Below are positions 44,334 to 52,663 of a stretch of DNA of 64,000 nt, one piece after another. Every line of letters begins with the position of its first letter. The first letter of the stretch is position 1. The translations under genes and the position numbers were made by a program. The stretch comes from Ardenticatenales bacterium (GTDB lineage Bacteria; Chloroflexota; Anaerolineae; Ardenticatenales; Ardenticatenaceae). The notes beneath the pieces are model-generated. The model was given only the letters and a program-made list of their open reading frames with translations. It searched no databases and was not told where the DNA came from. Location: positions 345,943 to 409,942 of the forward strand of contig JACKAZ010000002.1 of assembly GCA_020634795.1 (NCBI GenBank), written 5' to 3'.

Positions 44334-44362
44334 TTGTCCAGTTAGACAAAATAGGTGATAAT
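44334..44362 (+). promoter_or_regulatory. Promoter with dyad before the repeat-rich lipoprotein gene
   Basis: TTGTCC (44334-44339) and GATAAT (44357-44362) are 17 bases apart. The -35 is part of the dyad TTGTC-CAGTTA-GACAA, a possible operator. Confidence 0.5.
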
Positions 44363-44422
44363 GGAGTCGCGTGATCCATGTGGAATCGGTGAGAGGATCC
44401 ACGGTCCCAAAGGAGGCAGTTC

Positions 44423-45808
44423 ATGCCACGCTGTCTGTCGACGCTTACCACCCTTGCCTCTTTGTCACTGCTGCTCTCGGCCTGTCAGAGCGAACAAGAG
44501 GCATCAGGCTCACGAGGAGGACTCATGCCCCTGCTACTACTGATCTTGATCGTTCTGTTTATCTACTGGTTGTGGAATCGTCGCCGGCTGGAGGGGGATG
44601 CGGGGGCGGATTACCGGCGGGTCGACGATGACGCGCTTCGTTACAGCGGCCGAGAGCCACAGACCGGTGAGGGTACGGCGCTTGATGAGCTGGCCGTGCC
44701 CCCGCTGGGCTTCGACGCGCCGGACATCGACATGCCCGACGTTGACTTCGACGCGCCGGACGTCGACCTGCCCGACGTCGATTTCGACGCGCCGGCCGTC
44801 GATCTGCCCGACGTCGATTTCGACGCGCCGGCCGTCGATCCGCCCGACGTCGATTTCGACGCGCTGGACGTCGATCTGCCCGACGTTGATTTCGACGCAC
44901 CGGACATCGCCATGCCCGAAGCAGAGTTCGATGCGCCGGACGTCGATCTGCCCGACGTCGATTTCGACGCACCGGACGTCGATCTGCCCGAAGCAGAGTT
45001 CGACGCGCCGAACGTCGATCTGCCCGATGTAGAGTTCGACGCGCCGGACGTCGACCTGCCCGAAGCTGATTTCGACGTACCGAACGTCGACCTGCCCGAA
45101 GCAGAGTTCGACGCGCCGGACGTCGACATGCCCGACGTTGACTTCGATGCGCCAGCCGTCGATCTTCCCGAAGCGAACTTCGATGCGCCGGACGTGGGAG
45201 CGGCGGACGCTGCGGATGCGGGGGGTGCGGGCGGGACGGACGGCTCCGATGACCTCAACAAGATCGATGGCATCGGGAAATCGATGACCCGCGTTCTCAA
45301 CAACGCGGGGATTCATAGCTATCGCCAGCTCGCCAACAGCTCGCCCGAGGCGCTGGACCAAATCTTGGTCAACGCCGGGTTGCGCCGTGTCGCCGATCCC
45401 GAATCTTGGCCGGATCAGGCCCGCCGCCTGATGGCTGAGGGACAGGACGAGCTCTATGCGGTGACAGAAAGCGCCGGGGCGCCTACCTCCTTGGAGGAAG
45501 CGCAGGATTCAGCCCCATCCGAAGCCAATGTCGCGGCGGGGACAACGCCTGGCGCGCCGGACGATCTACGAAAGATCGAGGGGATTGGACCGGCGATCGC
45601 CCGGCTGCTCAACGAAGCGGGGATCGCTACCTTCGTGCAACTGGCCGAAGCCGAGGTCGAAACGCTGGACGCGATTCTGGTCGAAGCCAATCTGCGCCGC
45701 ATTGCCAACCCCGAGACGTGGCCCGAACAAGCCGCATTGGCGGCCGCAGGCCGTTGGGATGAGCTACAGGCGCTCCAAGATGAATTGGACGGCGGTCGGC
45801 GTCGGTAA
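44423..45808 (+). CDS. Lipoprotein with 11-residue acidic repeats and two helix-hairpin-helix-type domains
   Basis: 461 residues, GGAGG before ATG 44423. Lipobox LLLSAC (Cys21), then a hydrophobic helix (about 35-51, LMPLLLLILIVLFIYWLWN) which may be the real anchor. Residues about 95-255 are roughly 14 tandem 11-residue units of the form FDAPDVDLPDV, strongly acidic. Two related domains follow (about 275-345 and 375-450): DDLNKIDGIGKSMTRVLNNAGI and DDLRKIEGIGPAIARLLNEAGI, each ending LRR-ADPESWPDQA-like. This I-x-GIG pattern is the helix-hairpin-helix / DUF4332 type, usually binding nucleic acid. How this fits a membrane-anchored protein is unclear. A strong terminator follows. Confidence 0.88.
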   Translation: MPRCLSTLTTLASLSLLLSACQSEQEASGSRGGLMPLLLLILIVLFIYWLWNRRRLEGDAGADYRRVDDDALRYSGREPQTGEGTALDELAVPPLGFDAPDIDMPDVDFDAPDVDLPDVDFDAPAVDLPDVDFDAPAVDPPDVDFDALDVDLPDVDFDAPDIAMPEAEFDAPDVDLPDVDFDAPDVDLPEAEFDAPNVDLPDVEFDAPDVDLPEADFDVPNVDLPEAEFDAPDVDMPDVDFDAPAVDLPEANFDAPDVGAADAADAGGAGGTDGSDDLNKIDGIGKSMTRVLNNAGIHSYRQLANSSPEALDQILVNAGLRRVADPESWPDQARRLMAEGQDELYAVTESAGAPTSLEEAQDSAPSEANVAAGTTPGAPDDLRKIEGIGPAIARLLNEAGIATFVQLAEAEVETLDAILVEANLRRIANPETWPEQAALAAAGRWDELQALQDELDGGRRR

Positions 45809-45823
45809 CTACTACGCCCACTC

Positions 45824-45862
45824 AAAGCCCCCCTCGTCCCCTGTCGGCGAGGGGGCTTTTCG
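45824..45862 (+). terminator. Intrinsic terminator
   Basis: AAAGCCCCCCTCG pairs with CGAGGGGGCTTT (one bulged C), followed by TT. It lies 16 bases after the stop at 45808. The rest of 45863-46020 shows no gene. Confidence 0.85.
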
Positions 45863-46020
45863 TCCCCCACGGTCGCGCGCCACCTTGTCGACCAATCCCA
45901 CCCATCCCCCCTGAGCTTCCCCCAAGATACTGAAGGTCCCCCCGCGCCTTCTCTGTGCCAGACGCTGATATCCCCACCCGTCGCCAGTGACACGCTGCCC
46001 CGACCTCCGCTTGGCCCTGA

Positions 46021-46049
46021 TTGACCCGCACCCCCTTCCACGCTATTAT
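46021..46049 (+). promoter_or_regulatory. Promoter of the MarR-type gene
   Basis: TTGACC (46021-46026) and TATTAT (46044-46049) with a 17-base spacer; transcription would start near 46056, inside the palindrome described next. Confidence 0.75.
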
Positions 46050-46052
46050 TAC

Positions 46053-46065
46053 TTTGTGACACAAA
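46053..46065. promoter_or_regulatory. Palindromic operator TTTGTG-A-CACAAA
   Basis: A perfect 13-base odd palindrome located four bases after the -10, covering the predicted transcription start and 49 bases before the MarR gene. Position and symmetry suggest autorepression by the MarR protein. Confidence 0.7.
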
Positions 46066-46113
46066 CTATCTGGCAGATCGACTGGCAGCACGGCGCTGCG
46101 GGAGGAGAAGATC

Positions 46114-46590
46114 GTGGCAGACGCTGCGCGGCATAGCCATGTGGCCGACGTCTCGCGGTTATTGATGCAACTCAGTTGGGTGGCGCAGAAGCAGGTTGCC
46201 TTCAGCGTGGCTCAGCACGAGTTGACCGTCCCGCAGTTCCTGACGCTCACCATTCTGATTCGGGCGCGCGGGGATTGCCCGATGAATCAACTGGCCGAGG
46301 CGACCCACCAAGATGCGGCCACGATGACCGGCATCATTGATCGTCTGGAACGGTTGGGGTTGGTTGAACGGCGCCGCAGTCACGAGGATCGACGGGTGGT
46401 GCTGGTGGCACCGACCGCGCAGGGGGAGCAGACGATCACCCTGGTGAAGCAGGCGCGCGACCAGATGATGATGCGCCTTTTTTCGCCGCTCGACGACGAG
46501 GCGCTGGCCCAGCTCAACCAACGGCTGGAACAACTGTGGCAACTGTTAGAGGCCCACGCCCGCCAAGGCTATGATTGTGCGACCGATTAA
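46114..46590 (+). CDS. MarR-family transcriptional regulator
   Basis: 158 residues, GTG start at 46114 with GGGAGGAG upstream. Winged helix: LTVPQFLTLTILIRARGDCPMNQLAEATHQDAATMTGIIDRLERLGLVERRRSHEDRRVVLVAPTAQG, with the typical wing D-R-R. The flanking helices form the dimer. MarR proteins repress genes for efflux, stress or catabolism until a ligand or oxidant is bound; the single cysteine in RGDCPM and another near the end could sense oxidation. The perfect palindrome at its transcription start indicates autorepression. The next gene, a ClpP protease, is 130 bases downstream and may or may not be co-transcribed. Confidence 0.93.
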   Translation: MADAARHSHVADVSRLLMQLSWVAQKQVAFSVAQHELTVPQFLTLTILIRARGDCPMNQLAEATHQDAATMTGIIDRLERLGLVERRRSHEDRRVVLVAPTAQGEQTITLVKQARDQMMMRLFSPLDDEALAQLNQRLEQLWQLLEAHARQGYDCATD

Positions 46591-46722
46591 CTGCTGGTGC
46601 GGAGATTGGGTGAATGGGGTGATGCGGGATAGTGTGCCGCCGCTTTACCCTAGGGCCACGTCGTGAATCGAGAATCGGCTCATGCGACCGATACCACTCC
46701 CCTATAAATAAAGGAATGCTTT

Positions 46723-47385
46723 ATGCACGGACAACCCACTATCTACAACGGTGTCGTACCGATGGTCATCGAGAGTACGGGGCGGGGCGAACGCGCCTAC
46801 GACATCTACTCGCTGTTGATGAAGGAGCGGATCATCTTCGTGGGCACTCAGGTCGAGTCGAATATGGCCAACCTGATCGTGGCCCAACTGCTCTACTTAG
46901 ATCGGGAGAATCCCGAACGGGAGATCACGATGTACATCAACTCGCCCGGCGGCGTGATCTATTCCGGTATGGCGATCTACGACACGATGCAGTTGGTGCG
47001 CGCCCCGATTTCGACGGTGGCGGTCGGCTCGACCGCCAGCTTCGGCACGATTTTGTTGACGGCCGGGACGACGGGCCGCCGCTATGCGCTCCCCAACGCG
47101 ACCATCCACATCCACCAGCCGCTCATCATGGGCGGGGGGATGAGTGGACAAGCCAGCGATCTCGATATTCAGGCGCGCGAAATCTTGCGTCTACGGGATC
47201 GACTGAACAATGTGCTGGTCCATCACACCGGCCAAAGTTTGGCGCAGATCGAAAAGGACACGGACCGCGACCGCTATTTCACGGCCCAAGAGGCGGTGGA
47301 CTACGGCTTGGTGGATGGCATTATTGGTGCCGATGAGCTGAAGGGCGCTACCCCCGTTGCCGAACCGGTAGGCGCAGCGGAATAG
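46723..47385 (+). CDS. clpP: ATP-dependent Clp protease proteolytic subunit
   Basis: 220 residues, AAGGA before ATG 46723. The serine protease triad is complete: Ser106 in VGSTASFGTILL, His131 in IHIHQPL and Asp183 in DTDRDRYFTA. The central INSPGG and the C-terminal YGLVDGII are typical. It forms a tetradecameric barrel that degrades proteins unfolded by ClpX or ClpC; neither ATPase gene is in the window. The usual M-G-A-V after the nucleophile is F-G-T-I here, a divergent form. The tail after IGADELKG is alanine/proline-rich. Next gene, an ABC exporter, starts 80 bases later in the same direction. Confidence 0.96.
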   Translation: MHGQPTIYNGVVPMVIESTGRGERAYDIYSLLMKERIIFVGTQVESNMANLIVAQLLYLDRENPEREITMYINSPGGVIYSGMAIYDTMQLVRAPISTVAVGSTASFGTILLTAGTTGRRYALPNATIHIHQPLIMGGGMSGQASDLDIQAREILRLRDRLNNVLVHHTGQSLAQIEKDTDRDRYFTAQEAVDYGLVDGIIGADELKGATPVAEPVGAAE

Positions 47386-47464
47386 CCATGCAATCGACTG
47401 CGGGTGAGCGTGGACAGTGCCACGCTCACCCCATGCGTGGTGCCGCCCACCCGTGGGATTGACC

Positions 47465-49336
47465 ATGTCCTACCGCCGACTCCTCGACCTTGCTCGTCCC
47501 CACGGATGGCGCATTGCGATCGCCATCGCCATCTTGGTGATGATCACCGTTGCCAATCTAAAAATCGCGCAGCTCGCGGGGGATTTGGTCGGGGCGATTT
47601 TCGACAGCTCGAACGGCCTGCAACTCAACCGGGTGACGCTCGCCATGGGCGCCGTACTGGTGGCGCGAATGTTGTTGGATTTGGTGGCCCGCTACAACCT
47701 GACGGTGGTCGGAGAGCGGATCATGGCGACCTTGCGCCAGCAATTGTTCGCCAATGTGTTGCGCCAAGAGCTGAGCTTCTTCCACAACACCCGCATCGGC
47801 GAAATCACCTCGCGCATGACCAACGATGTCGGTGCGATCTCCCAACTGATCACCAGCTATTCGGTCACTTTGGTGGAACGGAGCTTGTTGGCGCTCGGCG
47901 CATTGGCGCTGATGTTCATGCTCAACTGGCGATTGACAGTCGCCATGTTCGTCACCGCGCCCGCGCTCTCATTGATTTCGCGCAAATTCGGCGGCATCCT
48001 CCATCGTCTGAGCCGTGCGCTGCAAGAGGCGCTGGCCGGTGCCAACAGCGTCATGGAAGAGGCACTGGGGGCGATTCGTGTCGTGCAGGTCTTTGTCCGC
48101 GAACCCTACGAGCGCGACCGTTTTGATGAGGCCATTGAAGAGCACTTTGAGAAAAGCCGGCACCGCGCCCGCATCCGTGCCTTCACCGGCCCCCTGACCT
48201 CCTTTCTGCTCTATGGTTCGGTGCTGCTGATGCTTTGGCTGGGGGGGCGCGAGGTGGCGGCCGGTCGGCTGGAAGGGCCGGACGTTTTCGAGTTCTTGCT
48301 TTACGCTTTTCTACTGCTGGGCAGCTTTTCGGCCCTTATCAATGTCTATCTCGGCGTGAAGAGCACCATCGGTGCGACGGAACGGGTCTTCGAGCTGCTA
48401 GAGCGGGCGCCCCAACTACCGCTCCCCGCGCAACCTCAGCGCACCGTCCCGATGCAGGGCGCGCTGACTTTCGAAGCGGTCCGCTTTGGCTACGACGCGG
48501 ATCGGCCCGTGGTGGCCGACATCGATTTCAGCGTGGCCCCTGGCGAGATCGTGGCGTTGGTCGGCGTCAGTGGCATCGGCAAATCGACGCTCTTCGACCT
48601 GATTCCACGCTACTACGATGTGGTGGCCGGTGCGGTTCGCGTCGACGGCATCGACGTGCGGCAGTGGGATCTCGCTGCCCTGCGCGGTGGTATCGCGAGT
48701 GTGCCGCAGGAGACGGTGCTCTTTGCCGGCTCGGTCCGCGACAATCTGCGCTACGGACGGCTGACCGCGACCGACAGCGAGATCGAAGCTGCGGCCCGGG
48801 CGGCGAATGCTCATGGCTTCATCAGCGATCTGCCGCAAGGGTATGAGACGCTGATCGGGGAGCGCGGTGTCAAACTGAGTGGGGGGCAGCGACAGCGTAT
48901 TGCCATCGCACGGGCACTGCTCAAATCGCCCGCCATCCTGCTGCTGGACGAGGCGACCTCCTCGCTCGACAGTGAGTCGGAGCGGGCGGTGCAGCAGGCC
49001 CTAGACGAGTTGTTGACGCAGCGCAGCCGCACCACGCTCGTCATCGCCCATCGTCTGAGCACGATTCGTACGGCGGATCGCATCATCGTCTTGGCCGCCG
49101 ACGAGAATCGCATTGGACGCATCGTCGAGATCGGGAGCCACGCCCAACTCCTCGCGCATGGCGGCCACTACGCCCAACTCTATCAGCTCCAATTTCAAGA
49201 AAGCGCCACCCCGCAGAACGGGACGGCAACCCTAATGCTTCGGAACGCTGCGCGAACGACTGGGCTTACGGCAGGCTCTGAACCCTTCGACAGGCTCAGA
49301 GCAGGCTCGCAACGCAGAGCGGATCATGGCGAATAG
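47465..49336 (+). CDS. ABC exporter, fused TM and ATPase domains (half-transporter)
   Basis: 623 residues from ATG 47465; upstream ORF extension lacks support. Residues 1-310 are a six-helix type I exporter membrane domain with family marks (GEITSRMTNDVGAI, SVMEEALGAIRVVQVF). Residues about 335-580 are the nucleotide-binding domain: Walker A GVSGIGKST, Q-loop VPQETVLFAG, signature LSGGQRQR, Walker B ILLLDEATSSLD and switch HRLSTI. It should dimerise and export lipids, drugs or peptides. The last 35 residues (after LQFQES) are partly encoded by an intergenic repeat (CCCTTCGACAGGCTCAGAGC), so the tail is probably not functional. Confidence 0.95.
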   Translation: MSYRRLLDLARPHGWRIAIAIAILVMITVANLKIAQLAGDLVGAIFDSSNGLQLNRVTLAMGAVLVARMLLDLVARYNLTVVGERIMATLRQQLFANVLRQELSFFHNTRIGEITSRMTNDVGAISQLITSYSVTLVERSLLALGALALMFMLNWRLTVAMFVTAPALSLISRKFGGILHRLSRALQEALAGANSVMEEALGAIRVVQVFVREPYERDRFDEAIEEHFEKSRHRARIRAFTGPLTSFLLYGSVLLMLWLGGREVAAGRLEGPDVFEFLLYAFLLLGSFSALINVYLGVKSTIGATERVFELLERAPQLPLPAQPQRTVPMQGALTFEAVRFGYDADRPVVADIDFSVAPGEIVALVGVSGIGKSTLFDLIPRYYDVVAGAVRVDGIDVRQWDLAALRGGIASVPQETVLFAGSVRDNLRYGRLTATDSEIEAAARAANAHGFISDLPQGYETLIGERGVKLSGGQRQRIAIARALLKSPAILLLDEATSSLDSESERAVQQALDELLTQRSRTTLVIAHRLSTIRTADRIIVLAADENRIGRIVEIGSHAQLLAHGGHYAQLYQLQFQESATPQNGTATLMLRNAARTTGLTAGSEPFDRLRAGSQRRADHGE

Positions 49337-49471
49337 CCCCATGGCGAATGGGAAGAGGTGAGCCATTATCTCACCGCGCTGCCAGTGCAACCGTCCGGGC
49401 GCCGATGCCCCTGCCCGATAGCCCACCGTTCCGTAACTCAAACTCCCAACATCTGAACTGACCAACCTCCC

Positions 49472-50590
49472 ATGTCATCTTGGCGCATCGGTACCATTGC
49501 GGGCATTGATATTCGGCTCCATTTCACCTTTCCCTTGGTGTTTTTGTGGGCTGCCTATGAATTTGGTGGCACCACCAACCCGCGCATGGCGGCCTTCGGG
49601 GTCCTGTTGATGACCCTTTTCTTCGTCTGTGTGCTGTTGCACGAGCTGGGCCACGCCTTCGCGGCACGCCTCTTTCGGATTCCGGTCGAACAGATCATCC
49701 TGCTGCCGATTGGCGGGCTGGCCATGCTGCGCATCGCGCGTGATGATGCGTTGGAGGAGTTTATGATCGCGGTGGCGGGACCGCTGGTCAACTTTTTGAT
49801 CGTCCTTTTCCTGCTCCCTCTCTTCTATCTTTCGAGCTCGATCTTCGACACAGCGGTCGTCAACCACGTGTCGGAACAGATGGGCAGCAGTCGCGCCATG
49901 GCAGTGCTGTGGCTGATGGAGCAGCAACTCGGCACCGCCTCGCTCGACGCCACCTTCATCATGCTGATCTTCGGCAATCTGGTGTTGGCGCTCTTCAACC
50001 TGCTTCCGGTCTTCCCAATGGACGGTGGGCGGGCCTTTCGTGCGCTGCTGGCCTTCCTCCTGCCCTATCAGACGGCCAGCGTGATCGCCATCCGCATCGG
50101 TCAGTTGCTGGCGCTGCTGCTGCTCTTCTACGGCATTCGCAACAGTCTCTCACTCGTGCTGATCGCCCTCTTCGTGTTGTGGAGCAGTTCGGGCGAGCTG
50201 CGTCGACTGAGCTTGCGGCGCGTGCTCGAAGCGTTGCAGGTGCGCGATTATATGACGCCGCCTTATGCGGTGCCGCCCACGTGGTCGATCGAAGCGGCGC
50301 GACAACTACACCCAATTTTGATGCCGCTCGCGGTGGTCGATCAGGGACGGCTGGTCGGCCTGTTGCCGCTGACCGGAAGGCTGAGCGGTGGACAGCGTGT
50401 TTCCGAGCAGATGGTTGCCCATTTCGCCACGCTCTCCCCCGCCGAAACGATCTACGAGGCGCAGATGGCGCTCTTTAGCAACGATCAGCCGGTTGCCGCC
50501 GTGATCGAGAACGGCCGTGTGGTTGGCCTAATCGCGCAGGACACGATCGACCGCGCCTTTCGCGCGGCCCAACAGCGCAAAGGGCGATGA
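49472..50590 (+). CDS. Site-2 protease (M50) family membrane metalloprotease with CBS-like tail
   Basis: 372 residues. Membrane core with the zinc motif HELGHAFAARLF in helix 2 and the third ligand in LFNLLPVFPMDGGRAFRALL, as in Rip1/SpoIVFB-like proteases. About six membrane helices end near residue 235. The C-terminal 130 residues (DYMTPPYAVPPTWSIEAARQLHPILMPLAVVDQGRLVGLLP) form a CBS-domain-like regulatory region, typical for the SpoIVFB-like subgroup. It would cut a membrane-bound substrate such as an anti-sigma factor; none is encoded nearby. Stop overlaps the birA start by ATGA. Confidence 0.93.
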   Translation: MSSWRIGTIAGIDIRLHFTFPLVFLWAAYEFGGTTNPRMAAFGVLLMTLFFVCVLLHELGHAFAARLFRIPVEQIILLPIGGLAMLRIARDDALEEFMIAVAGPLVNFLIVLFLLPLFYLSSSIFDTAVVNHVSEQMGSSRAMAVLWLMEQQLGTASLDATFIMLIFGNLVLALFNLLPVFPMDGGRAFRALLAFLLPYQTASVIAIRIGQLLALLLLFYGIRNSLSLVLIALFVLWSSSGELRRLSLRRVLEALQVRDYMTPPYAVPPTWSIEAARQLHPILMPLAVVDQGRLVGLLPLTGRLSGGQRVSEQMVAHFATLSPAETIYEAQMALFSNDQPVAAVIENGRVVGLIAQDTIDRAFRAAQQRKGR

Positions 50591-51393
50591 GCCAGCCCTT
50601 GCCGCTTCCCTTCGATGTTGCGCTCGCTACGAGGTGGCTCGGTCAGCCTTTGTTATTCCGAGACGAGGTGGATTCGACCAACCGGCAACTCCGCCAACTG
50701 GCCGAAGGGGGCGCAGCCGGGGTCGGTGCGGTCTTGATCAGCGATTTCCAGTGGGGCGGGCGCGGTCGGCGAGGGCGCGGCTGGCAGGCCCCGCGCGGCA
50801 GCGCCCTGCTGCTGAGTGCGCTCCTACCCGTACCGACCATGGTCCCGCTGACGTTGCTGCCCATCGCCGTGGCTGTCGCCGTGGCGGAAGGGGTCGAAGC
50901 GCAGGGCGAAGCTGCGATTCAGCTCAAGTGGCCGAATGATCTGCTGGTTGGGGGCAAGAAAGTTGGTGGCATCCTCATCGAAAGTGCCGTGAGCAGCGCG
51001 GGCCAAGCGCTGTTGGTCGTTGGCATTGGCATCAACGTTAATCAGCGCCCCGCTGCGTTTGACGCCTTGCCCGCTGCCACGAGCTTGTACGCCGCGCTGG
51101 GCACGGAAGTACCGCGTGGGCCTTTGTTGGCCGCCGTGTTGGCCGCGCTGGAACAACGGTGGGACGATCTTCAAGCGGGGTGGCAACCCCACGCGGCTTG
51201 GCGGCGGCGGGCCGTTGCGTTGGGCGCGGCCATCACCGTGCATGGCGCGGCGGGGCCGACCTGGTCAGCCACCCTCCGCGATCTGCACCACGACGGGCGG
51301 CTCTATGTGGAAGACGAGGCGGGGCGCGGTCACCTGCTCGATGCGCAGGAAGTCAGTGTGCGGGCGGTTACAGCAGACCTTGATCGGCTTTGA
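50587..51393 (+). CDS. birA: Biotin-[acetyl-CoA-carboxylase] ligase
   Basis: 268 residues. Catalytic domain: FRDEVDSTNRQLRQLA, the biotinyl-AMP loop GGRGRRGRGWQAPRG, LKWPNDLLVGGKKVGGILIES, and the C-terminal SH3-like domain (ATLRDLHHDGRLYVEDEAGRGH). It joins biotin to the carboxyl carrier protein of acetyl-CoA carboxylase or related enzymes. There is no N-terminal helix-turn-helix, so it is the monofunctional type and not a repressor. Translation is coupled to the site-2 protease gene by a four-base overlap. No obvious terminator follows; the DNA after it is repeat-rich and foreign. Confidence 0.95.
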   Translation: MSQPLPLPFDVALATRWLGQPLLFRDEVDSTNRQLRQLAEGGAAGVGAVLISDFQWGGRGRRGRGWQAPRGSALLLSALLPVPTMVPLTLLPIAVAVAVAEGVEAQGEAAIQLKWPNDLLVGGKKVGGILIESAVSSAGQALLVVGIGINVNQRPAAFDALPAATSLYAALGTEVPRGPLLAAVLAALEQRWDDLQAGWQPHAAWRRRAVALGAAITVHGAAGPTWSATLRDLHHDGRLYVEDEAGRGHLLDAQEVSVRAVTADLDRL

Positions 51394-51552
51394 CGAGGGC
51401 GAGGAAATCGGACAGTGATAGCAACCATGATTGTTGCGCGGGCGCCTTAACAACGAGTTTCACATCGTGAACTTCGGCTTACTGGAACGGTAATTCGCTT
51501 TCGACCAATGTCAAAAAGACAATCTAACTCTCGCCGTTTGCCCATTTTGACA

Positions 51553-51689
51553 GCCTAACGCGAAATGGGGGCGTAGGCGTTCGGCCGGCATTCCCATCGC
51601 AAGGGTAGCACAGAGCGTACGATCCGACGGATTAAGGGGCGGTCCTTTCGTTTGACGAGGTGACGGACGTCGCCCCCTTGACGTTAGGC
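51553..51689. repeat. Second attC-like inverted repeat (137 bp)
   Basis: GCCTAAC (51553-51559) and GTTAGGC (51683-51689) are perfect complements at the ends. Inside, GGGGGCG (51567-51573) and CGCCCCC (51671-51677) pair perfectly, with spacers of seven and five bases. The box order R''-L''-L'-R' and total length (137) fall within the range of attC sites. No intact gene directly abuts it, so it may be a fossil. The 150 bases before it (from 51394) show no gene. Confidence 0.5.
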
Positions 51690-51690
51690 G

Positions 51691-51792
51691 AGGCGGGCGG
51701 GCACAAGGCCCGCCCCTACATGGCTACGCATAAACAAGGAAGCTGGCACGGTCATATCGCGGCGCTGTAGGGGCAACCCTTGTGGTTGCCCT
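51691..51792. repeat. Two GTAGGGGC-type palindromes
   Basis: GGCGGGCGGGCACAAGGCCC with GCCC (about 51692-51719) and GTAGGGGCAACCCTTGTGGT followed by TGCCC (about 51767-51792) are imperfect palindromes related to those at 21.6 kb. Confidence 0.6.
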
Positions 51793-51812
51793 GCTCAACA
51801 ACCCGGTGGCTT

Positions 51813-52133
51813 CTAACGTTCCGTTGTCACGCCAATTGGCTCAGCACCGGTCAAACAGCGCCAGCCGAGATTGAAATAACAGAAGGCGAGCGAATCTCGT
51901 TGGCTACCGTCAAAACCAGCGAACGGAGAGTAAGTAGCAATGCTGCAGTCAAAAAACTCAGATTGCTCTTGCAATAAACTCGGAAGGTTCAAGGTTGCAA
52001 CTTTTCTCAATAGAGCCGTAATGCGCGAACAGGCGGGATGATCTGGGAATAAATTTGACAGGATGGCAGAGATTTTAGGCGGCCCGTTGGGGATGAGCAA
52101 TTGATTCGGCGTCTCTAACAACGATGAAAGCAT
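51813..52133 (-). CDS. Possible small gene or gene fragment, unknown
   Basis: A 106-codon frame in AT-richer DNA. Its N-terminal part (ISAILSNLFPDHPACSRITALLRKVATLNLPSLLQEQSEFFD) reads like a genuine helical protein. The C-terminal part (DGSQRDSLAFCYFNLGWRC) recalls the end of formylglycine-generating-enzyme-like domains, where R-D-x-x-x-x-C/A-x-R and G-F/W-R-C occur. No ribosome-binding site is clear before the start. It may be a truncated remnant brought in with the attC-like site. I do not assign a function. Confidence 0.35.
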   Translation of the reverse strand: MLSSLLETPNQLLIPNGPPKISAILSNLFPDHPACSRITALLRKVATLNLPSLLQEQSEFFDCSIATYSPFAGFDGSQRDSLAFCYFNLGWRCLTGAEPIGVTTER

Positions 52134-52142
52134 TCAAACCCA

Positions 52143-52169
52143 AAAGAGCGCCGATCATCGGCGCTCTTT
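52143..52169 (-). terminator. Intrinsic terminator of the Trm112-like gene
   Basis: AAAGAGCGCCGAT and ATCGGCGCTCTTT form a perfect 13-base stem with a minimal loop. On the minus strand it is followed by TTTGGGTTTG. It starts 20 bases after the stop at 52189. Confidence 0.85.
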
Positions 52170-52188
52170 ACATAAAATTCGATACGCC

Positions 52189-52515
52189 CTAAACCGGGAT
52201 GCGGTTGGCCCGCCCCTCGTCGATCAGCATGATCGGGATGCCGTCACGGATGGGGTAGCGGTAGCCGTTGCGCGGATTGAGCAGGTAATGGCCCCCCTCG
52301 ATCAATTCCAGCTCGCCCTTATCTTCCGGACAAACCAGAATGTCGAGCAGCTCCTCGCTCAGCTCGCCGCCCAGCGGCAACTGGCTGGCGAGTGCTTGGG
52401 GGCGGCCCGTGTGAGCAGCATCCAATACCGGCTGGCCTGCCAGCTCGTCCAACAGTTTCCGCCCCACCACGACGGCGGCGGGGATCGCCAAGAGTGCCAA
52501 CAGCTTGCGTTTCAT
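52189..52515 (-). CDS. Trm112-like domain protein with N-terminal membrane segment
   Basis: 108 residues from ATG 52515, chosen because AAGGAACGA lies upstream; two earlier starts lack a site. Residues 1-20 (MKRKLLALLAIPAAVVVGRK) are a signal or membrane anchor. Residues about 55-108 (LLDILVCPEDKGELELIEGGHYLLNPRNGYRYPIRDGIPIML) are the Trm112/UPF0434 fold. Trm112 activates methyltransferases in the cytoplasm; only the first of the usual zinc cysteine positions remains. An anchored form is unusual. It stands alone on the minus strand and ends at a strong terminator. Confidence 0.85.
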   Translation of the reverse strand: MKRKLLALLAIPAAVVVGRKLLDELAGQPVLDAAHTGRPQALASQLPLGGELSEELLDILVCPEDKGELELIEGGHYLLNPRNGYRYPIRDGIPIMLIDEGRANRIPV

Positions 52516-52663
52516 CGTCGTTCGTTCCTTCATCAAATCGGGCCTACAATTGCATGCGAAGAGGCTACCTACTGCTGCCCCCTTTGTCAAACAGCGGGTG
52601 AGTAAGGGGTGCGCTCAAGCGTTGTGCACTCTCCTAAAGCAGCTCGGTTCCACAAAAGGAGGA

